NCBI GenBank assembly: GCA_027011725.1
Contig: JALUZQ010000016.1
Span: 1-13,721, forward strand
DNA length: 13,721 nt
Reading direction: 5' to 3'
DNA from: Sulfurimonas sp.
GTDB taxonomy: Bacteria; Campylobacterota; Campylobacteria; Campylobacterales; Sulfurimonadaceae
The notes below the pieces were generated by a model. It was not told the DNA's origin. It did no database searches and saw nothing but the letters and a program-made list of their open reading frames with translations. This document shows positions 7,497 through 13,721 of the stretch, piece after piece. Both the position numbers and the translations under genes were made by a program. Every line of letters starts with the position of its first letter. Positions within the stretch are counted from its first letter, which is position 1.

Positions 7497-9950
7497 TTAG
7501 CCCTTTATCACAAGATTTACAAGTTTTTTAGGAACAACAATCTCTTTGACTATTTCTTTACCTTCAAGCCATTTTGCAACACTCTCTTTTGCAGCATTTA
7601 AGATATCATCTTTACTCGCATCTGCAGTCACTTCGATCTCAGCACGTTTTTTTCCGTTGACCGAAACACCAAGAGAGATAGAGTCCTCAACAAAGACTTC
7701 TTCTATGATCTCTTGCGGAGCAAGGTTTTTAAGGTTAAAATATTTCTCTGAGATCTCCCAACAAGTATGAGGAATGACAGGTTCCATAATAGCCGAGAGT
7801 ATCCAGTAACCTTCACTCCAAACGTCAGCATTTTTCTGAGCATTGAGTGCGTTCATTGCCTCCATTACACCTGCTATCATTGTGTTAAAGGTGTAGCGTT
7901 CATTGTAAACATCTTCGGCACGTTTGAGTGCTTCATAGACCTTTTTACGTGCGAACTTTTCTTCTTTGGAAAGAGATGCATGATCTATCACAGGCTTTTT
8001 CTCAGTTGCAACGACATTTGCACTTCTGTCAAAAAATCTTTTGATGAACTTGTAAGCCCCATCAACTGCGCTGTCATTCCACTCTAACTCTTGTGTCGGC
8101 GGTGCGGCAAAAAGAATGAAAAGACGTGCTGTATCTGCACCATATTTCTCTATTATGGCATCGGGGTCAACCGTGTTGCCTTTTGATTTTGACATCTTTG
8201 CGCCATCTTTGAGTACCATTCCCTGTGTGAGGAGTCTCTCAAACGGTTCATCAAACTCCAAGTAGCCCAAATCACGGAAAACTTTTGTAAAAAATCTTGC
8301 ATATAAAAGGTGCAAAATCGCATGCTCAATCCCACCGATGTAGTGATCAACACCCATCCAGTACTTGATCTGCTCAGCAGAGAATGCCTCTTCTTCCCAG
8401 TTTTGTGGTGATGCGCAAAAGCGTAAGAAGTACCATGAAGACTCTACGAATGTATCCATAGTATCTGTCTCACGAGTAGCATCCCCTCCACACTCGGGGC
8501 ACTTACAGTGCTTCCAAGTCGGGTGATTCTCCAGTGGATTTCCCTCACCTGTAATCTCGACATCTTCAGGAAGTGCAATAGGAAGATTCTCTTTTTTCTC
8601 CATCACAAGTCCACATTTATCACAATGTACAAATGGAATAGGCGCACCCCAGTAACGTTGACGACTTACACCCCAGTCTTTGAGCTTGTAGTTCGTTGTA
8701 CGTTTTCCAAGTTTGTTCGCTTCAAAGAAATCGATGATTTTTGCTTGAGCCTCTTTGGAGTTCAACCCATCAAACTCACCGGAGTTTATCAGTTTTCCTA
8801 CCTCAGTAAAAGCCGACTTTGAAAAATCATGCTCTCCATCAAACGGGGCAATGACTGCGTTTATAGGCAGGTCATATTTTTTAGCAAAGTCATAGTCTCT
8901 GTCATCATGCGCAGGAACTGCCATAACAGCCCCGCTTCCATAATCCATCAGCACAAAGTTCGCTATCCAAACAGGTACAGCTTTTTTTGTCAGAGGATGG
9001 ATAACATTCAGACCAAGCGGTAGACCAGATTTCTCTTTTTGTCTATCGATTGAAGAGGCATTTTTCATGGCATTTATCTCTGCAATCTGTTCTTGGCTTA
9101 AAAGATTGTTCTCTATCATATACGTTACAATCTCATGCTCTGGAGCGAGAGCCGTGTAGCTTACACCGTAAATAGTATCCGGACGCGTGGTAAAGACATC
9201 AAAACTTTCAAATTTATTATCAAGTTTCGCGCGTGATGCTTCATCAAAGAACAAGTCAAACGCAAGTCCGTTTGATTTACCTATCCAGTTCTCCTGCATG
9301 GTGAGTACCTGCTTTGGCCAGCCGCCTTCAAGCTTTTTCAAATCTTCTAAAAGCTCATCCGCATAAGCAGTGATCTTAAAGTAGTACTGGTTCATATCTT
9401 TTTTAACGATCGGCGTGTCACATCTCCAGCAGCATCCATCGACAACCTGCTCATTTGCAAGAACAGTCTGGTCGTGTGGACACCAGTTAAGCATCCCTTT
9501 TTCACGATAGAGCAAACCTTTGTTGTACATATCAATGATAAAGCCCTGCTCAAATTTTGTGTAAAGCTCATCGCTCGTTGCAAGTTCACGTTTACGAGAG
9601 AATGAAAAGCCTAGAGAGTAAAACTCGTTTTTCATATAGTCTATGTTATCGTATGTCCAACTCTTTGGATGGCTTCCATTTTTGATGGCAGCATTCTCAG
9701 CAGGCATACCAAAACTGTCAAACCCGATAGGGTGCAGAACATTTTTGCCCTGTTGTCTGTGATAACGAGCAAAAGCATCTGAGATAGAGTAGTTTCTTAC
9801 ATGCCCCATATGAAGACGTCCACTAGGAAAAGGGAACATTGAAAGAATGTACTTCTTCTCCTGTGTAAAATCTTCACTCGGCTCGAAACTCTCGTGCTCT
9901 TTCCAGTACTCTTGCCACTTTTTTTCTACTTCTTGTGCCTTATATTCCAA
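7497..9950 (-). CDS. leuS: Leucyl-tRNA synthetase
   Basis: Class I synthetase that charges tRNA-Leu with leucine, in the cytoplasm. The 817 residues include the HIGH-type motif HMGH (47-50), a zinc-site cluster around CPHD...CCWRC (157-177), and the CP1 editing domain with TTRPDTIYG (254-262) and [19 protein letters not shown] (338-356). A second Cys-rich module CDKC...CKCPECGG (443-489) follows, then SSWYFLR (504-510), KMSKS (585-589), the anticodon-binding helical domain and a small C-terminal domain ending VIKG. It is somewhat shorter than the 860-residue E. coli enzyme but complete. The start is TTG 9950-9948, supported by GAGGA (9957-9961) six bases upstream and by the normal family N-terminus. 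It follows the small membrane protein gene by 11 bp. Only one AAACGCAG octamer occurs in these 2.45 kb. Confidence 0.98.
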   Translation of the reverse strand: MEYKAQEVEKKWQEYWKEHESFEPSEDFTQEKKYILSMFPFPSGRLHMGHVRNYSISDAFARYHRQQGKNVLHPIGFDSFGMPAENAAIKNGSHPKSWTYDNIDYMKNEFYSLGFSFSRKRELATSDELYTKFEQGFIIDMYNKGLLYREKGMLNWCPHDQTVLANEQVVDGCCWRCDTPIVKKDMNQYYFKITAYADELLEDLKKLEGGWPKQVLTMQENWIGKSNGLAFDLFFDEASRAKLDNKFESFDVFTTRPDTIYGVSYTALAPEHEIVTYMIENNLLSQEQIAEINAMKNASSIDRQKEKSGLPLGLNVIHPLTKKAVPVWIANFVLMDYGSGAVMAVPAHDDRDYDFAKKYDLPINAVIAPFDGEHDFSKSAFTEVGKLINSGEFDGLNSKEAQAKIIDFFEANKLGKRTTNYKLKDWGVSRQRYWGAPIPFVHCDKCGLVMEKKENLPIALPEDVEITGEGNPLENHPTWKHCKCPECGGDATRETDTMDTFVESSWYFLRFCASPQNWEEEAFSAEQIKYWMGVDHYIGGIEHAILHLLYARFFTKVFRDLGYLEFDEPFERLLTQGMVLKDGAKMSKSKGNTVDPDAIIEKYGADTARLFILFAAPPTQELEWNDSAVDGAYKFIKRFFDRSANVVATEKKPVIDHASLSKEEKFARKKVYEALKRAEDVYNERYTFNTMIAGVMEAMNALNAQKNADVWSEGYWILSAIMEPVIPHTCWEISEKYFNLKNLAPQEIIEEVFVEDSISLGVSVNGKKRAEIEVTADASKDDILNAAKESVAKWLEGKEIVKEIVVPKKLVNLVIKG

Positions 9951-9956
9951 ACTCTT

Positions 9957-9961
9957 TCCTC
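9957..9961 (-). promoter_or_regulatory. Ribosome binding site GAGGA of leuS
   Basis: GAGGA on the minus strand lies six bases upstream of the TTG codon 9950-9948, immediately after the stop of the upstream gene. It supports the non-ATG start of leuS. Confidence 0.7.
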
Positions 9962-10300
9962 TTAATACTCTTCATGTGTTTTACTGCTCTCAATGTAGAC
10001 GAGTCCCATTGAGAAGATATTTGCTATTAGCGCACCTATTGAGAGTGCGATTGCCCATGAGTCATCTTGTACGATAACCAAAAATATAAACGCAGGGATC
10101 AGGTGTAGATCAGCAACCAAAGAGGATGCCAAAAGTTCTGCAGAGAGCAGATTTCTAACGCCTATTTTTAAAATCGTAGATATCAAGTTCACACTTGCTG
10201 CTACGAAAAGCGAAATTGCAGTATTTTCATACAAAAAGCCTGCAATCGACGTTAAACTCATGAGTGAAAAAAATACGTAAACTACTTTACCCCAATCCAT
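9962..10300 (-). CDS. Small four-helix inner-membrane protein, DUF6394-like
   Basis: A 112-residue protein with four predicted membrane helices (about 6-24, 28-47, 56-77, 81-105) and short polar ends (MDWGK..., ...SKTHEEY). No enzymatic motif is seen. A conserved-looking segment [22 protein letters not shown] (split around residue 45-66) contains charged and polar residues within or next to membrane helices. I recall a similar family, DUF6394, at this position in Sulfurimonas-type genomes, and H. pylori HP1548 is a membrane protein at the equivalent place; neither could be checked. ATG 10300-10298 has AAGGAG (10307-10312) six bases upstream, so it is certainly expressed as a gene. It sits between secF and leuS, 12 and 11 bp away. 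A link to Sec-dependent export is suggested only by position. The function is unknown. Confidence 0.85.
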   Translation of the reverse strand: MDWGKVVYVFFSLMSLTSIAGFLYENTAISLFVAASVNLISTILKIGVRNLLSAELLASSLVADLHLIPAFIFLVIVQDDSWAIALSIGALIANIFSMGLVYIESSKTHEEY

Positions 10301-10312
10301 ATCCTGCTCCTT

Positions 10313-11287
10313 TTACATTACACCTGATTCAAACTGCTCACGCATTCTGTTTTTCTCAGCTTCTCTTTTTGCTTTTTCAGCCAGTTTTTCGTGGTATTTT
10401 TTCACGTCGAAACCAAACCATAAAAGAATAGGTGAAGCAACAAAAATAGATGAATATGTACCTATAACTATACCAATGAGCATCGTAAATGCAAATGGAT
10501 GAATAATCTCACCACCGAACATAAAGAGTGTAAATATCACAAAGAATGTCGTGAGTGATGTAAGCGTCGTTCTTGAGAGCGTTCGCGTTATAGACTCATT
10601 TATTATCTCTTGAAGACTCGTTGTCTTTTTCGATGTCACAATTCCCTCACGAATACGGTCAAATACGATGATGGTATCATTGAGTGAATACCCAAGCAGT
10701 GTAAGGAGTGCCGCTAAAACATCAAGGTTTACATCGATGCCAAAAAGTGCTACAAAACCACTTGCAATGGAGACATCATGAATAAGTGCAACAATCGAAG
10801 CAACCGCAAAACGCCACTCGAAACGAAACGCAACGTATATCAAAATACCTGCGATTGCCAAAAGCATTGACATAATGCCCTTCTCACGAAGTTCACTTCC
10901 GACTTTTGGTCCGACAATATCAACACGACGTATCTCAAAGTTCCCTGTGCCTTTGAGCGCTTCACGTGTAACATCACCAATATCTTGCGTCACACTTCCT
11001 GTTGTCGTCTTCATTCGTATGACTATCTCGTTCGGTGAGCCAAACTCTGTAATTGACGCATTGTCAAAAAGTTTATTTCCCTGTAGTCTCTCTCGAATCT
11101 TATCTATAGGAGCTTCTTTATCATACTTCACCTGAACAATCGTTCCACCTGCAAAGTCAATACCGTAGTTAAAACCTTTCACTGCCAAAATAGCATATGA
11201 AAGCAAGACCAATGTAATAGAAAACGCTATTGCTATTTTTGATTTACCCATAAAATTAAGGGCTGATTTATATCTAAAAAATTCCAT
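10313..11287 (-). CDS. secF: Protein translocase subunit SecF
   Basis: Inner-membrane RND-like partner of SecD that uses the proton-motive force to help pull exported proteins through SecYEG and release them in the periplasm. The 324 residues show a first membrane helix (about 18-37), GIDFAGGT (42-49), a periplasmic P1-like domain (about 50-135), then five more helices. Family signatures include FRFEWRFA (154-161), LLGYSLNDTIIVFDRIRE (197-214), SRTTLTSLTT (238-247) and GTYSSIFVASPIL (276-288). A charged cytoplasmic tail (295-324) closes the protein. Length is normal (E. coli 323). The ATG has AAGGGG (11293-11298) five bases upstream, formed by the last codons of secD. SecD and SecF genes are two bases apart, fitting equimolar synthesis. 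Confidence 0.98.
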   Translation of the reverse strand: MEFFRYKSALNFMGKSKIAIAFSITLVLLSYAILAVKGFNYGIDFAGGTIVQVKYDKEAPIDKIRERLQGNKLFDNASITEFGSPNEIVIRMKTTTGSVTQDIGDVTREALKGTGNFEIRRVDIVGPKVGSELREKGIMSMLLAIAGILIYVAFRFEWRFAVASIVALIHDVSIASGFVALFGIDVNLDVLAALLTLLGYSLNDTIIVFDRIREGIVTSKKTTSLQEIINESITRTLSRTTLTSLTTFFVIFTLFMFGGEIIHPFAFTMLIGIVIGTYSSIFVASPILLWFGFDVKKYHEKLAEKAKREAEKNRMREQFESGVM

Positions 11288-11289
11288 AA

Positions 11290-12855
11290 TTACCCCTTAA
11301 TTCCAAACCAAAATTTATAATCTTTGCTCTTTCTTATCTTATCTTCAAGCATATCGTAAATACCATGTGTTCCTAAAATAGCCGTAAGCATAGAGGCTAA
11401 AATACCAATACTCATCGTAATAGCAAAACCTTTAATAGCACCCGTACCATAAACATATAGAACAACCGCTGCAATGAGAGTCGTAATGTTCGCATCTAAA
11501 ATAGCACTCATTGCGTTTGCATACCCCTCTTCTATGGCTTTGTGCATAGACTTACCTTCATAAATCAGCTCACGTATCCTCTCAGATATAATAACGTTGG
11601 CATCAACTGCCATACCGACCGTAAGGACAATACCTGCCATACCCGGAAGTGTCAATGTCGCACCAAAGAGGCTCATGACTGCCAAGAGCAAGAAAAGGTT
11701 GGCAATAAGTGCAATGTTTGCAATGACACCAGCCATACGGTAGTAAACAACCATAAAAATAATTACAAGTGCAAAACCACCAAAGAGTGCGACCATCGAA
11801 GCTTTAATACTGTCAGCTCCCAAGCTTGGCCCTACTGAGCGTTTTTCCATCAAGTAAATTGGTGCAAGCAGTGCACCTGAGCGCAGTGCAATAGCCAAAT
11901 CTTTTGCTTCAAGTACCGTATAGTTTCCAGATATCTGTCCTGCACCGCCACCGATACGTTCATTAATATTTGGAGCAGAAAAGACCTTTCCATCGAGAAC
12001 AATAGCAAGACGTTTTCCAACATTCTTACCGGTAAAGTCACCGAAGATGTCAGCACCCTCTGCGTTTAGTTTAAAGTCGATTACAGGACGGTTGTTTTGA
12101 TCAAAGCCTACATTTGCACCAGTGAGCATACTTCCATCTAAAATAGGAATCTCATGTACAAGATACTTTATCTTAGGGTTCTTCGCATCAGCTAAAATCA
12201 CATCACCATACTCCGCGGCATCTGCCGGACTCATATTGTAAACCCTTGCATTTCTCTCTTCATCGACTGCCATAAGTTCAAGCTTCGCTGCACGGGAGAT
12301 AAGTTCACGTGCACGTTGCTCCTCTTGTGGTGTTTTAATACCTGCAAGTTCTACAAGAATTTTATCTTTCCCCTGTTTTGCAACGAGCGGTTCAGAGAGT
12401 CCAAACTGGTCAAGTCTGTTTCGTATCGTCTCAATCGCCTGATCTATTGCAAGTTGTTTGATTTTCTTGATCTCTTTTGGAGAAAAAGTTATGTGAATGA
12501 CACTCCCCTCTTGCGAAATTTGTGCACCATCTATTTTCTTTAAAAACTCATCAAAAGATTTCACTTCATCACTATCAAGCACTTCAAAGCTCACACTCTC
12601 ATCATCAAAAGTAAGATTGTCTATTAAGATATCATTTCTCTCAGCATAGTGTTTAATACTTGCCGCAACAGATTTAATACGAGATTTGATCGCTTCATCG
12701 GTTTTGACACCCAAAAGCATATGCAGACCGCCTTGAAGATCAAGGCCTAATGTTATTTTTTTGCCACCCTCTGTTTGCAAAAGTGACGGTACTGAAAAGA
12801 CAATACCAAATACCAATGCTAAAGCAAAAATGACAATTCGGTAATTAAGCTTCAT
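11290..12855 (-). CDS. secD: Protein translocase subunit SecD
   Basis: Larger membrane subunit of the SecDF export-assisting complex. From ATG 12855-12853 it has 521 residues: first helix (about 5-24), LGLDLQGGLHMLLGV (36-50), a large periplasmic region with the P1 fold (AIETIRNRLDQFGLSEP, 140-156), SRAAKLELMAVDE (187-199) and a head region. Then come SGALLAPIYLMEKRSVGPSLGADSI (split, 326-350) and five helices with GMAVDANVIISERIRE (414-429), whose Asp418 corresponds to the proton-relay Asp. A TTG at 12873 would add six residues but lacks a ribosome site. The ATG has AAAGAAG seven bases upstream and gives the usual MKLNYR start. It overlaps yajC by 11 bp. It is shorter than E. coli SecD (615), as is common outside gamma-proteobacteria. 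Confidence 0.97.
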   Translation of the reverse strand: MKLNYRIVIFALALVFGIVFSVPSLLQTEGGKKITLGLDLQGGLHMLLGVKTDEAIKSRIKSVAASIKHYAERNDILIDNLTFDDESVSFEVLDSDEVKSFDEFLKKIDGAQISQEGSVIHITFSPKEIKKIKQLAIDQAIETIRNRLDQFGLSEPLVAKQGKDKILVELAGIKTPQEEQRARELISRAAKLELMAVDEERNARVYNMSPADAAEYGDVILADAKNPKIKYLVHEIPILDGSMLTGANVGFDQNNRPVIDFKLNAEGADIFGDFTGKNVGKRLAIVLDGKVFSAPNINERIGGGAGQISGNYTVLEAKDLAIALRSGALLAPIYLMEKRSVGPSLGADSIKASMVALFGGFALVIIFMVVYYRMAGVIANIALIANLFLLLAVMSLFGATLTLPGMAGIVLTVGMAVDANVIISERIRELIYEGKSMHKAIEEGYANAMSAILDANITTLIAAVVLYVYGTGAIKGFAITMSIGILASMLTAILGTHGIYDMLEDKIRKSKDYKFWFGIKG

Positions 12856-13111
12856 CCTCGTACTTCTTTGCAATGGAATCTTTTGTAATTTTAACGATTG
12901 TGTCTTTATTCATTTCAACACTGAAAAACTTCTCTTCAACTTTATGAACAACAACAATAAAACCACCATTGGTGATCACTTTATCGCCTTTTTTGAGAGA
13001 CTCTAGCATCTCTTTTTTAGCTTTCGCCTCTTTTTGTTGTGGACGTATAATCACAAAGTACATAATTGCGATTAAAAATACGAATGGTAATAACTGAGAA
13101 ATAATTTCCAT
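12845..13111 (-). CDS. yajC: Sec translocon accessory protein YajC
   Basis: An 88-residue single-span inner-membrane protein that associates with SecDF and SecYEG. It has a short periplasmic N-terminus, one membrane helix (about 6-22), the hallmark RPQQKEAKAKKEM (23-35) right after it, and a cytoplasmic domain with KKGDKVITNGG (40-50) typical of YajC. It is the first gene of the operon. ATG 13111-13109 has AAGGA about ten bases upstream, the spacer being made almost entirely by an AAACGCAG octamer (13115-13122). The -10 box at 13143-13148 lies just upstream. Its end overlaps secD by 11 bp, suggesting coupling. Confidence 0.97.
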   Translation of the reverse strand: MEIISQLLPFVFLIAIMYFVIIRPQQKEAKAKKEMLESLKKGDKVITNGGFIVVVHKVEEKFFSVEMNKDTIVKITKDSIAKKYEDEA

Positions 13112-13114
13112 GTT

Positions 13115-13122
13115 CTGCGTTT
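13115..13122 (-). repeat. Intergenic AAACGCAG copy between ribosome site and start of yajC
   Basis: This is the only non-coding copy of the octamer. It fills the spacer between AAGGA and the yajC ATG, so the copy must be compatible with translation initiation. No other role is visible. Confidence 0.7.
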
Positions 13123-13142
13123 CCTTGAGTAAAATTTTGGCG

Positions 13143-13148
13143 ATTATA
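13143..13148 (-). promoter_or_regulatory. Sigma-70 -10 box of the yajC operon
   Basis: On the minus strand the sequence reads TTGTATAATCG, containing a perfect TATAAT. Transcription would start near 13136, giving a leader of about 25 bases to yajC. No good -35 hexamer is found at 17 bp; the upstream DNA is AT-rich, as in Campylobacterota sigma-70 promoters, which generally lack a conserved -35. It is the only promoter-like site placed to serve the whole ten-gene block. Confidence 0.65.
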
Positions 13149-13155
13149 CAAGAAA

Positions 13156-13186
13156 TATACTAAATAACGAGTAAATTGAGTACAAT
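13156..13186 (+). promoter_or_regulatory. Candidate lnt promoter -10 boxes
   Basis: Two -10-like hexamers face lnt: TATACT (13156-13161), giving a leader of roughly 26 bases, and TACAAT (13181-13186), which would give an almost leaderless transcript. The first is more plausible. No clear -35 is seen. Low confidence, because AT-rich DNA yields such hexamers easily. Confidence 0.3.
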
Positions 13187-13193
13187 TTCACTT

Positions 13194-13721
13194 ATGAAAC
13201 GATTATTGAGGCATCTTTTTACAGGATTGGTGAGTGCACTGCTTTTGAGTGCTTTCATCTATCTCGCAGACTACGGCATTACAAACAAATTTCTGAACAC
13301 ACTTTTAGGCATTTCGGCATTTGCCCTTTTACTCTACATTCCTAAACGCAGCGTGCTCTTTGCAGGCTTTTTCATAGGGCTGTTGTGGTTTTACTGGATA
13401 GGCTACAGCTTTAAGTATCAGGGTGTCGGATATATGACCCCTATTGTCACTTTTGGATTTGGAGTGCTTTACCTGCTCTTTTTTGCTCCGCTTGCCCTTA
13501 CCGACAAGCCCTATATACGTGCCGTTTTTCTTTTTATTTTGAGTTTTTTCGAGCCGCTTGGCTGGAACTGGATGAAATTAGAGCTGCCTTTCATCAACAG
13601 CTACATTGGTGTGTACCACTATCAGTTTATTGCTCTCTTACTTGCCCTGAGTCTGCCTGCACTCATACAAAACAAAAAGTACAAATTCCTGCCACTGCTA
13701 CTGTTGGTCGCTGCGTTTAAC
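13194..13721 (+). CDS. lnt: Apolipoprotein N-acyltransferase Lnt (partial, C-terminus beyond the right edge)
   Basis: The first 176 residues are readable from ATG 13194-13196 to the window end without a stop. Lnt adds the third acyl chain to the N-terminal Cys of lipoproteins in the inner membrane. The visible part is highly hydrophobic with about five membrane helices. It includes the family-like segment FAGFFIGLLWFYWIGYSF (about 55-72) and, at about 117-138, EPLGWNWMKLELPF followed by INSYIGV, corresponding to the conserved E-x-L/R...F-P-W-x-x-x-G-Y region. The nitrilase catalytic domain (Glu-Lys-Cys) lies outside the window. No strong ribosome site precedes the ATG. Divergent placement next to yajC matches C. 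jejuni Cj1095, recalled as lnt. The call rests on the helix pattern, these segments and synteny. Confidence 0.82.
   Translation, partial: MKRLLRHLFTGLVSALLLSAFIYLADYGITNKFLNTLLGISAFALLLYIPKRSVLFAGFFIGLLWFYWIGYSFKYQGVGYMTPIVTFGFGVLYLLFFAPLALTDKPYIRAVFLFILSFFEPLGWNWMKLELPFINSYIGVYHYQFIALLLALSLPALIQNKKYKFLPLLLLVAAFN

Larger units (their letters stand above)
13112..13193. other. Divergent yajC-lnt intergenic region
   Basis: The only true intergenic gap in the window, 82 bp, very AT-rich. It holds the promoter of the minus-strand operon, probably the lnt promoter, and one AAACGCAG octamer. No hairpin terminator is seen, as expected between divergent genes. Confidence 0.8.
662..13718. repeat. Dispersed AAACGCAG octamer family, 19 copies
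   Basis: AAACGCAG reads on the plus strand at 662, 1750, 2755, 4791, 6158, 10088 and 13344. On the minus strand (plus-strand CTGCGTTT) the left ends are 739, 1891, 2442, 2499, 2827, 3677, 5146, 7078, 8855, 12060, 13115 and 13711. About 0.4 copies are expected by chance. Within genes it is read in several frames, giving Thr-Gln, Asn-Ala, Lys-Arg-Ser, Leu-Arg and Ala-Phe peptides, so the conservation is at DNA level. The base before the first A is a pyrimidine in 17 of 19 copies. No longer common flank is seen. Function unknown; it looks like a DNA uptake or other genome-wide signal. Confidence 0.85.

Noticed and set aside
8153..8353. Minus-strand open frame inside leuS in another frame
   Set aside because: Fully nested in the leuS coding region around KMSKS; no independent start signal.
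12856..12873. Six-residue extension of SecD from a TTG codon
   Set aside because: No ribosome site precedes the TTG; the ATG at 12855 gives the normal N-terminus and has AAAGAAG at proper spacing.
1..13721. CRISPR array, insertion sequence, tRNA or rRNA gene
   Set aside because: No regularly spaced direct repeats, transposase motifs, terminal inverted repeats or RNA-gene-like segments were seen; nearly all bases are in housekeeping genes.

Overview
The window looks like a Campylobacterota (Epsilonproteobacteria) chromosome, most like the free-living Sulfurimonas/Sulfuricurvum side of the phylum. The evidence is gene order and protein character, not a database match. The run lnt (divergent) - yajC - secD - secF - small membrane protein - leuS - LptE-like lipoprotein - folC - M23 peptidase - mfd parallels, from memory, the Helicobacter pylori HP1541-HP1551 and Campylobacter jejuni Cj1085-Cj1095 loci. 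The DNA is moderately AT-rich, about 40% GC by eye. No mobile element, tRNA, rRNA or CRISPR array is visible.

Layout: positions 1-13111 are ten tightly packed minus-strand genes plus the start of an eleventh (a YmdB-type phosphodiesterase cut by the left edge). Transcription order is right to left: yajC, secD, secF, DUF6394-like membrane protein, leuS, lptE-like, diguanylate cyclase, folC, M23 peptidase, mfd, ymdB. Junctions range from an 11-bp overlap to a 12-bp gap, so there is no room for internal terminators and the block is probably one operon. The only real intergenic space, 13112-13193, holds a good -10 box (TATAAT) facing yajC. The divergent gene starting at 13194 is lnt, cut by the right edge.

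Functionally the operon is weighted toward the cell envelope. SecD/SecF/YajC assist protein export, Lnt completes lipoproteins, the LptE-like lipoprotein would help place LPS, and the M23 protein trims peptidoglycan. Housekeeping genes (leuS, folC, mfd) and signalling genes (a c-di-GMP synthase and a YmdB-type phosphodiesterase) are mixed in. Compared with H. pylori, the bactofilin gene and second M23 gene between folC and mfd are absent, and a GGDEF cyclase sits between folC and lptE.

The most striking signal is not a gene. The octamer AAACGCAG (reverse complement CTGCGTTT) occurs 19 times by hand count in 13.7 kb, where about 0.4 is expected by chance. Copies lie on both strands, in five of the six possible frame/strand registers of the genes, and once between genes. 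Density and lack of strong strand bias resemble the DNA uptake sequences of Neisseriaceae and Pasteurellaceae, which I do not know to be described in this phylum. A Chi-like or other genome-wide DNA signal remains possible.
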